Shown one piece after another: positions 46,336-61,807 of a DNA stretch of 64,000 nt. The DNA comes from Rhodococcus sp. Z13. Its GTDB lineage: Bacteria; Actinomycetota; Actinomycetes; Mycobacteriales; Mycobacteriaceae. The notes below the pieces were generated by a model that saw only the letters and a program-made list of their open reading frames with translations, was not told the origin of the DNA and made no database searches. The number at the start of each line of letters is the position of its first letter. Position 1 is the first letter of the stretch. The stretch spans positions 2,440,668 to 2,504,667 of the forward strand of contig NZ_CP107551.1 in NCBI RefSeq assembly GCF_025837095.1, read 5' to 3'. Position numbers and translations under genes: made by a program.

Positions 46336-46374
46336 ATCCGCTGGTCAGAGGCCCGCCAGCGTCGGCGAACCGGG

Positions 46375-47652
46375 TCAGCCCCGGACGACGCGGACGCCGG
46401 CGAAGTTCCGCTTGCCGCGACGCAGCACGAGCCACTGTCCGTGCAGCAGTTCGCCGTCCTCCGGAGTCCACTCCTCCGAGGAGACGCGGACGTTGTTCAC
46501 CGAGGCGCCACCCTCCTTGATCGTGCGGCGGGCCGCGCCCTTGCTCTCGCACAGACCCGACGCCACGAGCAGATCCACGATGGTGTTCGGTTCACCCGGA
46601 TGCAGTTCGGTCACCGAGGCCTCGGTCAGTGCGGCGGCGAGAGTCGCCTCGTCGAGCTCGGCGAGTTCGCCGCGGCCGAACAGGGCGCGGCTCGCCAGCT
46701 CCACGGCGGCGGTGTGGTGCGCGCCGTGCACCAGGGTGGTCATCTCCGCAGCGAGACGCTTCTGTGCCTCGCGGGCGTGGGGACGCTCGAGGGTCGCGGT
46801 CTCGAGCTCGGCCAGCTCCTCCTTGTCGAGGAAGGTGAACCAGCGCAGGTACTTGACGACGTCGGCGTCGGCCGCGTTGACGAAGTACTGGTACCAGGCG
46901 TAAGGGCTGGTCATCTCGGGGTCGAGCCACAGGCTTCCGCCGCCGGTGGACTTGCCGAACTTCTTTCCGTCGGACGAGGTGACCAGCGGAACCGTCAGCG
47001 CGTGGACGGACGCACCGTCGGTGCGGCGGTTGAGCTCGACACCGGCGATGATGTTGCCCCACTGGTCGGAGCCGCCGACCTGCAGCGCGCAGCCGTACTC
47101 GCGGCGCAACTGCACGTAGTCGTTGGCCTGCAGCAGCATGTAGCTGAACTCGGTGTAGGAGATACCGTCCGACTCGAGGCGGCGCTTGACCGTGTCGCGC
47201 GCGAGCATGACGTTCACCGAGAAGTGCTTGCCGATGTCGCGCAGGAAGTCGATGGCCGACAGCTTGCCGGTCCAGTCCATGTTGTTGGCGATGATCGCGC
47301 CCGTCGGGGAGTCGTCGAAGTCGACGAACCGTTCGAGCTGGCCGCGGATCCGCTCGGCCCATTCGGCGACGGTGTCCGCGGAGTTCATGGTGCGCTCCCC
47401 CACGTCCCGGGGATCGCCGATCATGCCCGTGGCGCCGCCGGCGAGGACGATGGGCCGATGGCCGGCACGCTGGAAGCGCTTGAGCGCGAGGAGCGGCACG
47501 AGGTGACCGGCGTGCAGGCTGGGCCCGGTGGGATCGAAGCCCGCATAGAGGGTGATCGGACCCGCATCGAGATCGCGCCTGAGGGCGTCGAGATCGGTCG
47601 ATTGCGCGATGAGCCCGCGCCAGGTCAGTTCGTCGAGAATGTGCTCAGTCAC
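46375..47652 (-). CDS. tyrS: Tyrosyl-tRNA synthetase
   Basis: A 425-residue class I synthetase. The HIGH-type motif is HAGH (47-50, in [18 protein letters not shown]). The KMSKS-type motif is KFGKS (near 230, [13 protein letters not shown]). The C-terminal S4 domain is present ([29 protein letters not shown]). It charges tRNA-Tyr. It is directly upstream of the rRNA operon on the same strand. Confidence 0.97.
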   Translation of the reverse strand: MTEHILDELTWRGLIAQSTDLDALRRDLDAGPITLYAGFDPTGPSLHAGHLVPLLALKRFQRAGHRPIVLAGGATGMIGDPRDVGERTMNSADTVAEWAERIRGQLERFVDFDDSPTGAIIANNMDWTGKLSAIDFLRDIGKHFSVNVMLARDTVKRRLESDGISYTEFSYMLLQANDYVQLRREYGCALQVGGSDQWGNIIAGVELNRRTDGASVHALTVPLVTSSDGKKFGKSTGGGSLWLDPEMTSPYAWYQYFVNAADADVVKYLRWFTFLDKEELAELETATLERPHAREAQKRLAAEMTTLVHGAHHTAAVELASRALFGRGELAELDEATLAAALTEASVTELHPGEPNTIVDLLVASGLCESKGAARRTIKEGGASVNNVRVSSEEWTPEDGELLHGQWLVLRRGKRNFAGVRVVRG

Positions 47653-47667
47653 CGCTCGATCATCCCA

Positions 47668-48303
47668 CTACGGCTTCGGGGCCGCGGGCGCGCGTGGGCT
47701 TCTGCGGTAGGCGGACACTCCGACGGCGCCGGCGACCCACACCCGCCAGGGCCGGTCGGCGGCGGTGCTGATGCCCACCCGCGGACCGTGCCGGACCTCT
47801 CCGGCGGGCGCTCCGTCGGCGAGGGTCACGCGCACCCGCGCGTGCGCGGCCCCCACGTCGATGCCGTTGTCGTCCAGGGTCAGCCCCAGTGCGGCCGCGA
47901 GATTGCCGGGTCCGCGCGCGAGGTTGCCGAAGGGGGTGCCCGGTGTGCGGCGGGTGCGGACGGCGGCTTCGCCGTCGACGACCTCACCGCCGCGCAGCAG
48001 TACGGCTCCGGCGACCCCGTCGGGGCCGAGGGAGACGTTGGCGCAGAAGTGCAGGCCGTAGCTGCGGTAGACGTACAGGTGCCCGGCCGGTCCGTACATC
48101 ACCGCGTTACGCGGGGTCCGCCCGCGATAGGAGTGCGCGGCCGGGTCGGGCCAGGGTCCGTCCTCCGGTCCGCCGTACGCCTCGACCTCCGTGAGGCGTA
48201 CGGCCGCGTCACCGACCCGGACGGTGGCCCCGAGCAGCGCCTCGGCCGCCTCGAGCGGGGTGAGCGCCTCGAGATCGTGGACGGTGCGGCGGGTGCCGGT
48301 CAG
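47668..48303 (-). CDS. mpg: DNA-3-methyladenine glycosylase (AAG/Mpg family)
   Basis: A protein of about 211 residues of the AAG fold (EALLGATVRVGDAAVRLTEVEAYGG, DPAAHSYRGRTPRNAVMYGPAGHLYVYRSYGLHFCANV, ARGPGNLAAALG, GPRVGIS). It excises alkylated bases. The catalytic Glu lies in TEVEAYGG and the intercalating Tyr region in YVYRSYG. No ATG, GTG or TTG lies between the Trm112-like stop and the conserved domain. The only good start is CTG at 48303, which overlaps the upstream TGA (CTGA) and has GGAG a few bases upstream. Confidence 0.88.
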   Translation of the reverse strand: MTGTRRTVHDLEALTPLEAAEALLGATVRVGDAAVRLTEVEAYGGPEDGPWPDPAAHSYRGRTPRNAVMYGPAGHLYVYRSYGLHFCANVSLGPDGVAGAVLLRGGEVVDGEAAVRTRRTPGTPFGNLARGPGNLAAALGLTLDDNGIDVGAAHARVRVTLADGAPAGEVRHGPRVGISTAADRPWRVWVAGAVGVSAYRRSPRAPAAPKP

Positions 48304-48521
48304 TCCTGACTCCAGCCGGCGACGCCACGCGCCACATAGTCGTCGTGTTCGGCGTCGGTGACCTCGCGGGCCTCGTCGACGAGCAGCACGGGGATGCCGT
48401 TCTCGATGGGGTACGCCCGGCGCAGACGCGGGTTGTAGAGCACCGTGTCGTCGACGAGCAGCAGCGGCCCCTTGTCCTCGGGGCAGGCCAGGATGCTCAG
48501 GAGAGTGGGATCGACAGCCAC
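48300..48521 (-). CDS. Trm112-family protein
   Basis: A 73-residue protein with the Trm112 core LLSILACPEDKGPLLLVDD, LVYNPRLRRAYPIENGIPVLL-type segment and a C-terminal acidic tail. Only one Cys of the usual zinc set is visible, as in many bacterial members. Eukaryotic Trm112 activates methyltransferases. The bacterial role is unclear. GTG at 48521 follows GAAAGGA. Its stop is coupled to mpg. Confidence 0.9.
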   Translation of the reverse strand: MAVDPTLLSILACPEDKGPLLLVDDTVLYNPRLRRAYPIENGIPVLLVDEAREVTDAEHDDYVARGVAGWSQD

Positions 48522-48560
48522 GGATGTCCTTTCGTGGGGCGGAAGCGAACCGGACCCAGG

Positions 48561-51548
48561 CTACCGCGCACCGGTCGACGTCCCGGCCGTGGCCGCCTTC
48601 CATTCCGCGGCGACCGCCTTGGTGAACCGCTTGTAGGTGCCGGTGCCGGGATCCAGGTACCAGGTGCGCACCGTCGGGGTCGGCAGTCCCCGCTCGCGGA
48701 GCGCATCGGCCGAGGGCCGGTAGGACGGGCCGAGGGGGATGTCCCGCACGACGTGCACGAGGTCGGGACGTTCGTCCGGTGGGATCGCGTCGAAGGCGGC
48801 GGTGATCTCCGCGGCGGTCGGGGCCTTGTTCTCGCGCAGGGTGCACGCGGCGACGGCGATGTCGGTGCCGCCGACGGTGATGCCGTAGGCGACGGCGATG
48901 TCGACGCGCGGGATGGAGTCGAGCACGTCGGCGACGATCTGGGAGAACACCGGTCCGTGGTGGGTGGGGATCACGGCCCGCCGGTTGTCGAGCAGCCAGT
49001 AGTCGCCGTCGGCGTCGCGGCGGAACAGGAAGTCGGTGGACACCCACATGTCGCCGGCCTCGAAGACGCCGCGCATGACGGTGCTCAGCACCGAGGCGGA
49101 GGGGCCGGGGCGGCCGAGGAGCAGGCCCACCTCGCCGTCCTGCGCTTCGCGGACGAAGCCGCGTTCGTCCTCGACGAGCCGTCCGGTGGCCGCGTCGTAG
49201 GCGGCCAGGCGGACGTCGGCGCTGCCGGGCAGGGGCCGGCCCTTCGATCCGATCTTGGCGCCGGAGACGTTGGCGAGCACGACGTTGCCCTCGGTGGAGG
49301 CGTAGAACTCGAGCACGCGCGCCGGTTCGAAGCGTTCGAGGGTGCGTCGCCACAGGCCGGGTGGCATGCCGGAGCCGATGAACAGGCGGATGGGGTGGAT
49401 GGCGTCGATGTGCAGCGACGGGCTGTCGAGCACCTCGCGCATCATCGACCAGGTGTAGGTGACGACGGTGACGCCGTAGCGGTGCACCTCGTCGCTGAAC
49501 TGCGAGGGGTCCAGTCCGCGGGACAGTGCGATGCGGGCGCCGCCGGCGAGGGCCCCGCCGAAGCTGACGAGCAGACCGGAGGAGTGGTGCAGCGGCGCGA
49601 GGCAGTACATGGTGTCGCCGCGGCCGAGCGACGCGGCGGTCGCGGTGCCGAAGGCCGACAGCGCCCACCGGTAGTTGGTGACCCGGCGTACGGAGAGGGT
49701 GTCGCCGCTGCCGTTGAACAGGATGAAGGCGAGTTCGCGGGCCAGGCCGGGATCGGGGACGTACCAGCCGGGCAGCTGCACCCCGGAGATGTCGAGTCGT
49801 TCGAGGTCGACGACGTCGGCGTCGGGATCGACGTCGAGGTCGCGCACGTCGCCGCCGCCGAGGACGAGGGCCGGCAGCCCGGTGGCGACGGCACTGTCGA
49901 GGTTCTCGGGGTCGGTGACGATCTTCTCGACACCCCCGAGCCGGACGGCTTCGGCGACGTCCGGGCCGGGCGGGATGAGCACCGACACGGCGCCGATGCG
50001 GGAGATGGCGGCGACGGCGGCCATGGCGCTGGGCCGCACGTCCATGAGGACGCCGACGTGCATGGCGGGTCGGACGCCGCTGTCGACGAGGCCGAGCACG
50101 ACGTTGTCGATGCGACGGTTGACCGCCTCGAAGGTGTAGACGCGGTCCTCGAAGATGAAGCACTCGCGGTGGGGGTTCTTGCGGCCGACCTCGGAGAGGA
50201 GGCTGCCGACGGAGATGCGGGTGCGCGGCTGGATCTGCCCGAGCCGGGCCAGGCGCGGCAGTGCGCGCACGGCTTCGCCGGTCAGGCCGCGGGCGCCGCG
50301 CACGGCGCCGACCGCCAGGTCGGTGACCCCCTTGCCGACCTCGGTGCCGACGTCGGCGAGGGTGGCGACGGTGTGGGTCACGCGGGAGGCGATGGAGACG
50401 CCGGTGCCGTGGTCGGCCTCCGGGTCGGGGACGGCCATGGTGGCCATGCCCACGGGGCGGTCGCCGATGCCCTCGCGCCACTGCACCCACTCCCCCACCG
50501 CGGGCCAGGTCTGCTGCGATGCGACGGTCCCGACGACGAGACCGAAATGTCCTGCGCGCAGGGTGTATTCGTAGACCTCGGCGCGTGGGGCGGCCTTGCG
50601 GATGCCGCGGACGGCGAGCGGTTGGCCGATGTCGTCGACCTCGCCGACGAAGGCGAGGACGGGGCAGGTGATGTCGGCGAGGGTCACCGCGCGGTCGTTG
50701 ATGACGAAGCCGCCGCTGACCATGCGGTTGTGCGCGATGAACTGGCGCAGCACCTCGGCGACGGCGGGTCCGGACCAGGCGACCCAGCCCTCGTCGTCGA
50801 GGAAGCGGCGCTGCGGTTCGCGCGGGAGCAGGGCCTCGCGGTCGTGGAGCTGACGCAGGAAGTCGATGCGCGAGCGCACCGTCTTGACGGGGTCGAGCAG
50901 CTGGAAGCCGGTGCGGGCCATCCATCCGGTGATGGACAGGCGGTTGAAGACGTGGTCGGCGAGGAAGTCCGCGGATCGGGTGGCGAGGATCTCGGGGATG
51001 CCGAAGGGCAGCGCGGCGAGGGTGTCGACGGGGCTGCCGAAGGTGATCAGGCTGGCGATGCCGCGGCTGCGCCGGTAGGCGGCGACCTGGTAGCAGAACA
51101 TGCCGCCCTGCGAGTAGCCGCCGAGGTGCACGTCCCGTCCGGTGTAGGAGCGGACGTGGTCGACGACCTCGTCGAGGGCGAGGATGTGGTCGGTGAGGGT
51201 GCGTTTCCAGCCGCCCTCCTCCTGGTCGGGCGAGCCGAAGTCGACGACCCAGGGGTCGAGGCCCATCTCGTGGAGGGTGCCGACGGCGCCGGCGTCGCGG
51301 GTGACGTCGTAGACCTCGGCGGAGACCATCATCGGGGGTACGAGGACGACGGGGATGCCGGACGAGGCGGTGTCGGAGTTCGGGAAGTAGCGGCGCAGCC
51401 GGTACATCGAGGTGCGCTCGACGACCTGATGAGGCGACGAGGGCGCCCCCGGATCGAGCCCGCCGTAGCGGAGCACCTCGAGACCGTTCTGAGCGGTGGC
51501 GACGAGCCGCCGGACCGACTCGGCCACTACATCGGTGTCCAGTGCCAC
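48561..51548 (-). CDS. Bifunctional alpha/beta hydrolase - acyl-CoA synthetase fusion (Rv1683 type)
   Basis: A protein of about 995 residues with two enzymes in one chain. Residues about 50-360 form a PhaC/lipase-like alpha/beta hydrolase with nucleophile elbow GGYSQGG (Ser near 146), Asp in VGEVDDIGQP and His in RAGHFGLVVG. Residues about 440-995 form an AMP-binding acyl-CoA synthetase with EFYASTEGN, WVSTDFLF and TGTYKRFTK (A10-like Lys). The ATP-loop LFNGSGDT is altered from the usual TSGTTG pattern. Rv1683 is linked to triacylglycerol or acyl turnover. Fatty acid release and reactivation is the inferred role. GTG at 51548 follows GTAGGAGGG. Confidence 0.9.
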   Translation of the reverse strand: MALDTDVVAESVRRLVATAQNGLEVLRYGGLDPGAPSSPHQVVERTSMYRLRRYFPNSDTASSGIPVVLVPPMMVSAEVYDVTRDAGAVGTLHEMGLDPWVVDFGSPDQEEGGWKRTLTDHILALDEVVDHVRSYTGRDVHLGGYSQGGMFCYQVAAYRRSRGIASLITFGSPVDTLAALPFGIPEILATRSADFLADHVFNRLSITGWMARTGFQLLDPVKTVRSRIDFLRQLHDREALLPREPQRRFLDDEGWVAWSGPAVAEVLRQFIAHNRMVSGGFVINDRAVTLADITCPVLAFVGEVDDIGQPLAVRGIRKAAPRAEVYEYTLRAGHFGLVVGTVASQQTWPAVGEWVQWREGIGDRPVGMATMAVPDPEADHGTGVSIASRVTHTVATLADVGTEVGKGVTDLAVGAVRGARGLTGEAVRALPRLARLGQIQPRTRISVGSLLSEVGRKNPHRECFIFEDRVYTFEAVNRRIDNVVLGLVDSGVRPAMHVGVLMDVRPSAMAAVAAISRIGAVSVLIPPGPDVAEAVRLGGVEKIVTDPENLDSAVATGLPALVLGGGDVRDLDVDPDADVVDLERLDISGVQLPGWYVPDPGLARELAFILFNGSGDTLSVRRVTNYRWALSAFGTATAASLGRGDTMYCLAPLHHSSGLLVSFGGALAGGARIALSRGLDPSQFSDEVHRYGVTVVTYTWSMMREVLDSPSLHIDAIHPIRLFIGSGMPPGLWRRTLERFEPARVLEFYASTEGNVVLANVSGAKIGSKGRPLPGSADVRLAAYDAATGRLVEDERGFVREAQDGEVGLLLGRPGPSASVLSTVMRGVFEAGDMWVSTDFLFRRDADGDYWLLDNRRAVIPTHHGPVFSQIVADVLDSIPRVDIAVAYGITVGGTDIAVAACTLRENKAPTAAEITAAFDAIPPDERPDLVHVVRDIPLGPSYRPSADALRERGLPTPTVRTWYLDPGTGTYKRFTKAVAAEWKAATAGTSTGAR

Positions 51549-51613
51549 GAACCCTCCTACACGCCTGCCCATGCCGGTACCCACCCGGATGGCCGTTCAT
51601 GTGCAAGCGTGCC

Positions 51614-51670
51614 ACATCGGTGCCACCGTCCCGGTCGACTCGTCTCGTCTCCGGGACGATGGCACCGATG

Positions 51671-51671
<1 letters not shown>
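51614..51671 (-). terminator. Terminator of the arginine operon
   Basis: 51614-51634 and 51651-51671 form a 21-bp stem with a single mismatch and a 16-base loop. It touches the last base of the argH stop codon. It separates the arg operon from the fusion gene. No T-run follows. Confidence 0.75.
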
Positions 51672-54294
<2,623 letters not shown>

Positions 54295-54341
54295 TGTCTT
54301 TGTGCTCCTTTGTATTTCGACGTGCGTCTATGTGTGGTAGG

Positions 54342-54854
54342 TCAGGCGAGTGATTCGATCTTCGCGGCCAGTTCGGCTCCCGTCGTCGGTTCGCGGGCGA
54401 TGACGGCGATGGTGTCGTCGCCCGCAATCGTTCCGACCACCTCGGGTAATGATGCCCGATCCAGCGCGCTGGCCAGATAGTGCGCCGCCCCGGGCGGGGT
54501 GCGCAGCACTGCGATGTTGCCGCTGGAGTCGGTGGAGACCAGCAGTTCGCCGAGCAACCGGGACAGGCGGTCGGTGCCTCCGGTCACGCCCCGTACGGGG
54601 CTGCCGTCCTCGGGGACGACGTACACGCCCGCTCCCCCGTCGGCGGCGCGCAGTTTGACGGCGCCGAGTTCCTCGAGGTCGCGGGAGAGGGTCGCGGTGG
54701 ACACCTCGATGCCGTCCTCGGCGAGGAGGGCGGCGAGTTCGGTGTGGCTGCGGACCGCGTGGGTGGAGAGCAACGCGACGATGCGGGCCTGCCGCGCGGC
54801 GCGGGTGCGTGCGCTCGCGGGGCTGTCCGCATGGTGGTTCGCCGCGGTGCCCAC
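54342..54854 (-). CDS. argR: Arginine repressor
   Basis: A 170-residue protein. The N-terminal winged helix ([46 protein letters not shown]) and C-terminal arginine-binding hexamer domain ([19 protein letters not shown]) are complete. It represses the operon it lies in when arginine is abundant. GTG at 54854 lies two bases after the argF stop. Confidence 0.97.
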   Translation of the reverse strand: MGTAANHHADSPASARTRAARQARIVALLSTHAVRSHTELAALLAEDGIEVSTATLSRDLEELGAVKLRAADGGAGVYVVPEDGSPVRGVTGGTDRLSRLLGELLVSTDSSGNIAVLRTPPGAAHYLASALDRASLPEVVGTIAGDDTIAVIAREPTTGAELAAKIESLA

Positions 54855-54856
54855 GG

Positions 54857-56975
<2,119 letters not shown>

Positions 56976-56979
<4 letters not shown>

Positions 56980-57928
56980 CGGGAGCCTTCCTGGTGCGGC
57001 GCCGGCACCACCATGGTGCCGATGCCTTCTTCGGTGAACAGTTCGAGGAGCACGGAGTGCGGTTGCCGTCCGTCGATCACGTGGGCGGTGGGCACCCCGC
57101 CCTGCACGGCGCGCAGGCAGGCCTCCATCTTCGGGACCATGCCCGAGTCGAGGGAGGGCAGCAGCGCGGCGAGCTCGGCGGCGTCGATCCGCGAGGTGAG
57201 CGAGCTGCGGTCCGGCCAGTTCGTGTACAAGCCTTCGACGTCGGTGAGGACGACGAGTTTCTCCGCGCCGAGCGCCTCGGCGAGCGCGGCCGCGGCGGTG
57301 TCGGCGTTGATGTTGTGCACGACGCCGTCGGCGTCGGGCGCGATGGTGGACACCACGGGGATGCGGCCGGCGGCGATGAGGTCGAGCACGGCGGTGGGGT
57401 CGACGGCGGTGACGTCGCCGACGAGGCCGATGTCGGTCTCCTCGCCGTCGACGACGACGGTGCGGCGGGTGGCGGTGAACAGACCGGCGTCCTCACCGGA
57501 GGTGCCGACGGCGTAGGGGCCGTGGCTGTTGATGAGGCCGACGAGTTCGCGGCCGACCTGCCCGAAGAGGACCATGCGCACCACGTCCATGACCTCGGGG
57601 GTGGTGACGCGGAAGCCGCCGCGGAACTCGCCCTCCATCCCGAGGCACTTCAGCATGGCGTTGATCTGCGGGCCACCGCCGTGCACGACCACGGGGTGGA
57701 TGCCGACGGTGCGCAGGAACGCCATGTCGGCGGCGAAGGCGGCCTTGAGGGTGTCGTCGATCATGGCGTTGCCGCCGTACTTGACGACGACGATCTTGTC
57801 GCGGAACTTCTGCAGCCAGGGCAGGGCCTCCGCGAGCACGAACGCCTTCTGGTGCGAGGTCAGGTCAGCGATGAGGGGGTCGGTCACGTCGTCTCCTGTG
57901 CTCGAGCCGGTCGAGTCGGTCGGTGCGG

Positions 57929-57932
<4 letters not shown>
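56976..57932 (-). CDS. argB: Acetylglutamate kinase
   Basis: A 318-residue amino-acid kinase with [26 protein letters not shown] and [30 protein letters not shown]. An N-terminal helix ([18 protein letters not shown]) of the arginine-inhibited hexameric type suggests feedback control by arginine. GTG overlaps the argJ stop (GTGA). Confidence 0.97.
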
Positions 57933-60275
<2,343 letters not shown>

Positions 60276-60310
60276 ATGATTTCATAACGGGTGTCGTTTC
60301 CCGTCCGCAC

Positions 60311-60793
60311 TCACTCCGACCGGATCGATCTGCGGATCTCCTCGAGGCGTTCGGCGGCGGCCGCGCGGCGCTCCTCGTAGCGTTCCTCGAGCGTACGCCC
60401 CGCCTCGGTGCCCCTCGCGAGCTCCTCCGCACCGAGCGCCGTTCCGACGCGTCGCTCGATCTTCTCCCGCACCGAGTCGAAGGTCGGCACCCCGGCGGCG
60501 GTGTAACCGGTGACCTCCTCGACGGTGGGCGCCCGGAGCCCGGTGTCGATGCCGGGCTCGACGATCTCGGCGTCGTACAGCCCGGCCGCGGGGAGCTGCG
60601 CGTCGTGCGGGGAGACGTCCGGATCGGTGGTCGGTTCCGGATCGATCGGCGGCACGTCGGGGATGTCCGGGCCCGGCGGGACGTCCGGCACCGTGGGGGT
60701 GCCCGGGCCGGCGGGGGTCACGTCGGGGGCGGGCTGTTCCGGACGGTCGGGCTGCTCCGGGGACGGCACCCGGTCGGCCTCATCCATGCTCAT
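60311..60793 (-). CDS. Pro/Asp-rich hypothetical protein
   Basis: A 160-residue protein, not recognised. Residues about 1-70 are disordered and rich in Pro, Asp and Thr (PDVPPGPDIPDVPPIDPEPT). The C-terminal 60 residues form a charged helix (GRTLEERYEERRAAAAERLEEI). No signal peptide or membrane segment. The ATG at 60793, with GGAG upstream, overlaps the stop of the next gene upstream (ATGA), so both are coupled. It ends about 60 bases from the argC start, on the same strand. Confidence 0.6.
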   Translation of the reverse strand: MSMDEADRVPSPEQPDRPEQPAPDVTPAGPGTPTVPDVPPGPDIPDVPPIDPEPTTDPDVSPHDAQLPAAGLYDAEIVEPGIDTGLRAPTVEEVTGYTAAGVPTFDSVREKIERRVGTALGAEELARGTEAGRTLEERYEERRAAAAERLEEIRRSIRSE

Positions 60794-61197
60794 GTCTCCA
60801 GGCTACGTCCACCGGCCCCCACCGGAACCGGTTCGGTGCGAGCCCGCAGGTAGGCCTCGAAGGCCTGACGGCTGGTGCAGCGCGGCCGCACCCCGAGGTC
60901 CTCTCGCAGCCGCCGACGGTCGAGCAGCGCGGTGATCTGGTTGCGGACGGTCTCCCCCAGGCCGGTGCCGATCCGCAGGATCACCTGTTCGAATTCGGGA
61001 CGGTAGGTGCGGGTGGCAGCGAGCACCTCCTCGACGAGCCCCTTGTGCCGGCTGTGGGTGAACTCCTCGTTGCCGCGCAGCGGGTGCTCCTCGGTGAGCG
61101 GGACGGGATTGTCGGCGTGCGACGGCATCGGGAATTCGGAGAACTGCGTCGTCGTCTTCGACGAGATCAGGTGCGCATACCGCCGCTGTGTCTCCAT
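60790..61197 (-). CDS. Hypothetical protein, unknown family
   Basis: A protein of about 135 residues starting METQRRYAHLISSKTTTQF. The composition looks genuinely coded (varied residues, ordered helix TGLGETVRNQITALLDRRRL). I recognise no domain. The ATG at 61197 has no clear ribosome-binding site, and starts at 61236 and 61278 are possible, which would overlap the divergent regulator remnant. Coupled by ATGA to the Pro/Asp-rich gene downstream. GC is slightly lower than in neighbours near its 5' end. Confidence 0.55.
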   Translation of the reverse strand: METQRRYAHLISSKTTTQFSEFPMPSHADNPVPLTEEHPLRGNEEFTHSRHKGLVEEVLAATRTYRPEFEQVILRIGTGLGETVRNQITALLDRRRLREDLGVRPRCTSRQAFEAYLRARTEPVPVGAGGRSLET

Positions 61198-61254
61198 GGA
61201 TCGTAGGCTGGCAGGCCGCGACGGATCGACGCGCATCTGCAGGATGATGACGAG

Positions 61255-61804
61255 ATGGCCGCGTCCGGGTCCGGACAAGGTCGATCGATCGATGAAATCG
61301 ATCTGCGAACAATCGATGCGCTGCAGTGGTCCCCGCGTTCCACCAGGGATGCGCCGGCGGCCCGCTGGGGCCGGACACGGCGACGGTGGCGCGGCACTGG
61401 CGGCGTCTGGAACACGACCGGCCGGAGCGGACCAGCATCACGCCGGGCCCGCGGATCCTCGCGCAGGTGACGACCGCGTTGCCGGAGATCTCGGTGGCGC
61501 CCGGGGTGACCGCCGTGCGCACGCACGTGGTGTCGGACCGGTTCACCGCGGGCGGCGCGTGGCGGCTCGACGCCCTCGCGCCCGACGAGCGGGGGTGGCC
61601 TGGTGGCGCACCGGATCCCCGGCGCACCTCCCAGCGGCGGAAGCGACCGACGGTCACCGCGACCGGGTGCTGGTGCTGCGCATCCACGAGCTCGCCGGGC
61701 ACGTGCTGGACCGGTGGGGCCGCAGAGTCACCACGGTCCCGCCCGACGTGTGGTTGTCGGACGGGACCGGGGTGGATGCGAGCGGGCCGAACCCGATCGG
61801 ATAG
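61255..61804 (+). pseudogene. Lrp/AsnC-type regulator remnant, frameshifted
   Basis: The first frame (ATG 61255) encodes a typical Lrp helix-turn-helix start, SIDEIDLRTIDALQWSPR. It then loses sense, and the next frame continues with PDTATVARHWRRLEHDRPER near 61370. That frame runs to APGVTAVRTHVVSDRFTAGG and AWRLDALAPDE, which resemble the ligand-domain segment of two-module actinobacterial AsnC proteins. The region between is far too short. A third frame (61590-61804) encodes a further plausible fragment ending next to pheT. At least one frameshift and a large internal deletion are inferred. No intact product is expected. Confidence 0.65.
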
Positions 61805-61807
61805 GGC

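Noticed and set aside
47668..51615. Single minus-strand frame of 1315 codons ending in mpg
   Set aside because: Only its last 211 codons are the glycosylase. The rest is an Arg/Pro-rich shadow of the Trm112-like and fusion genes.
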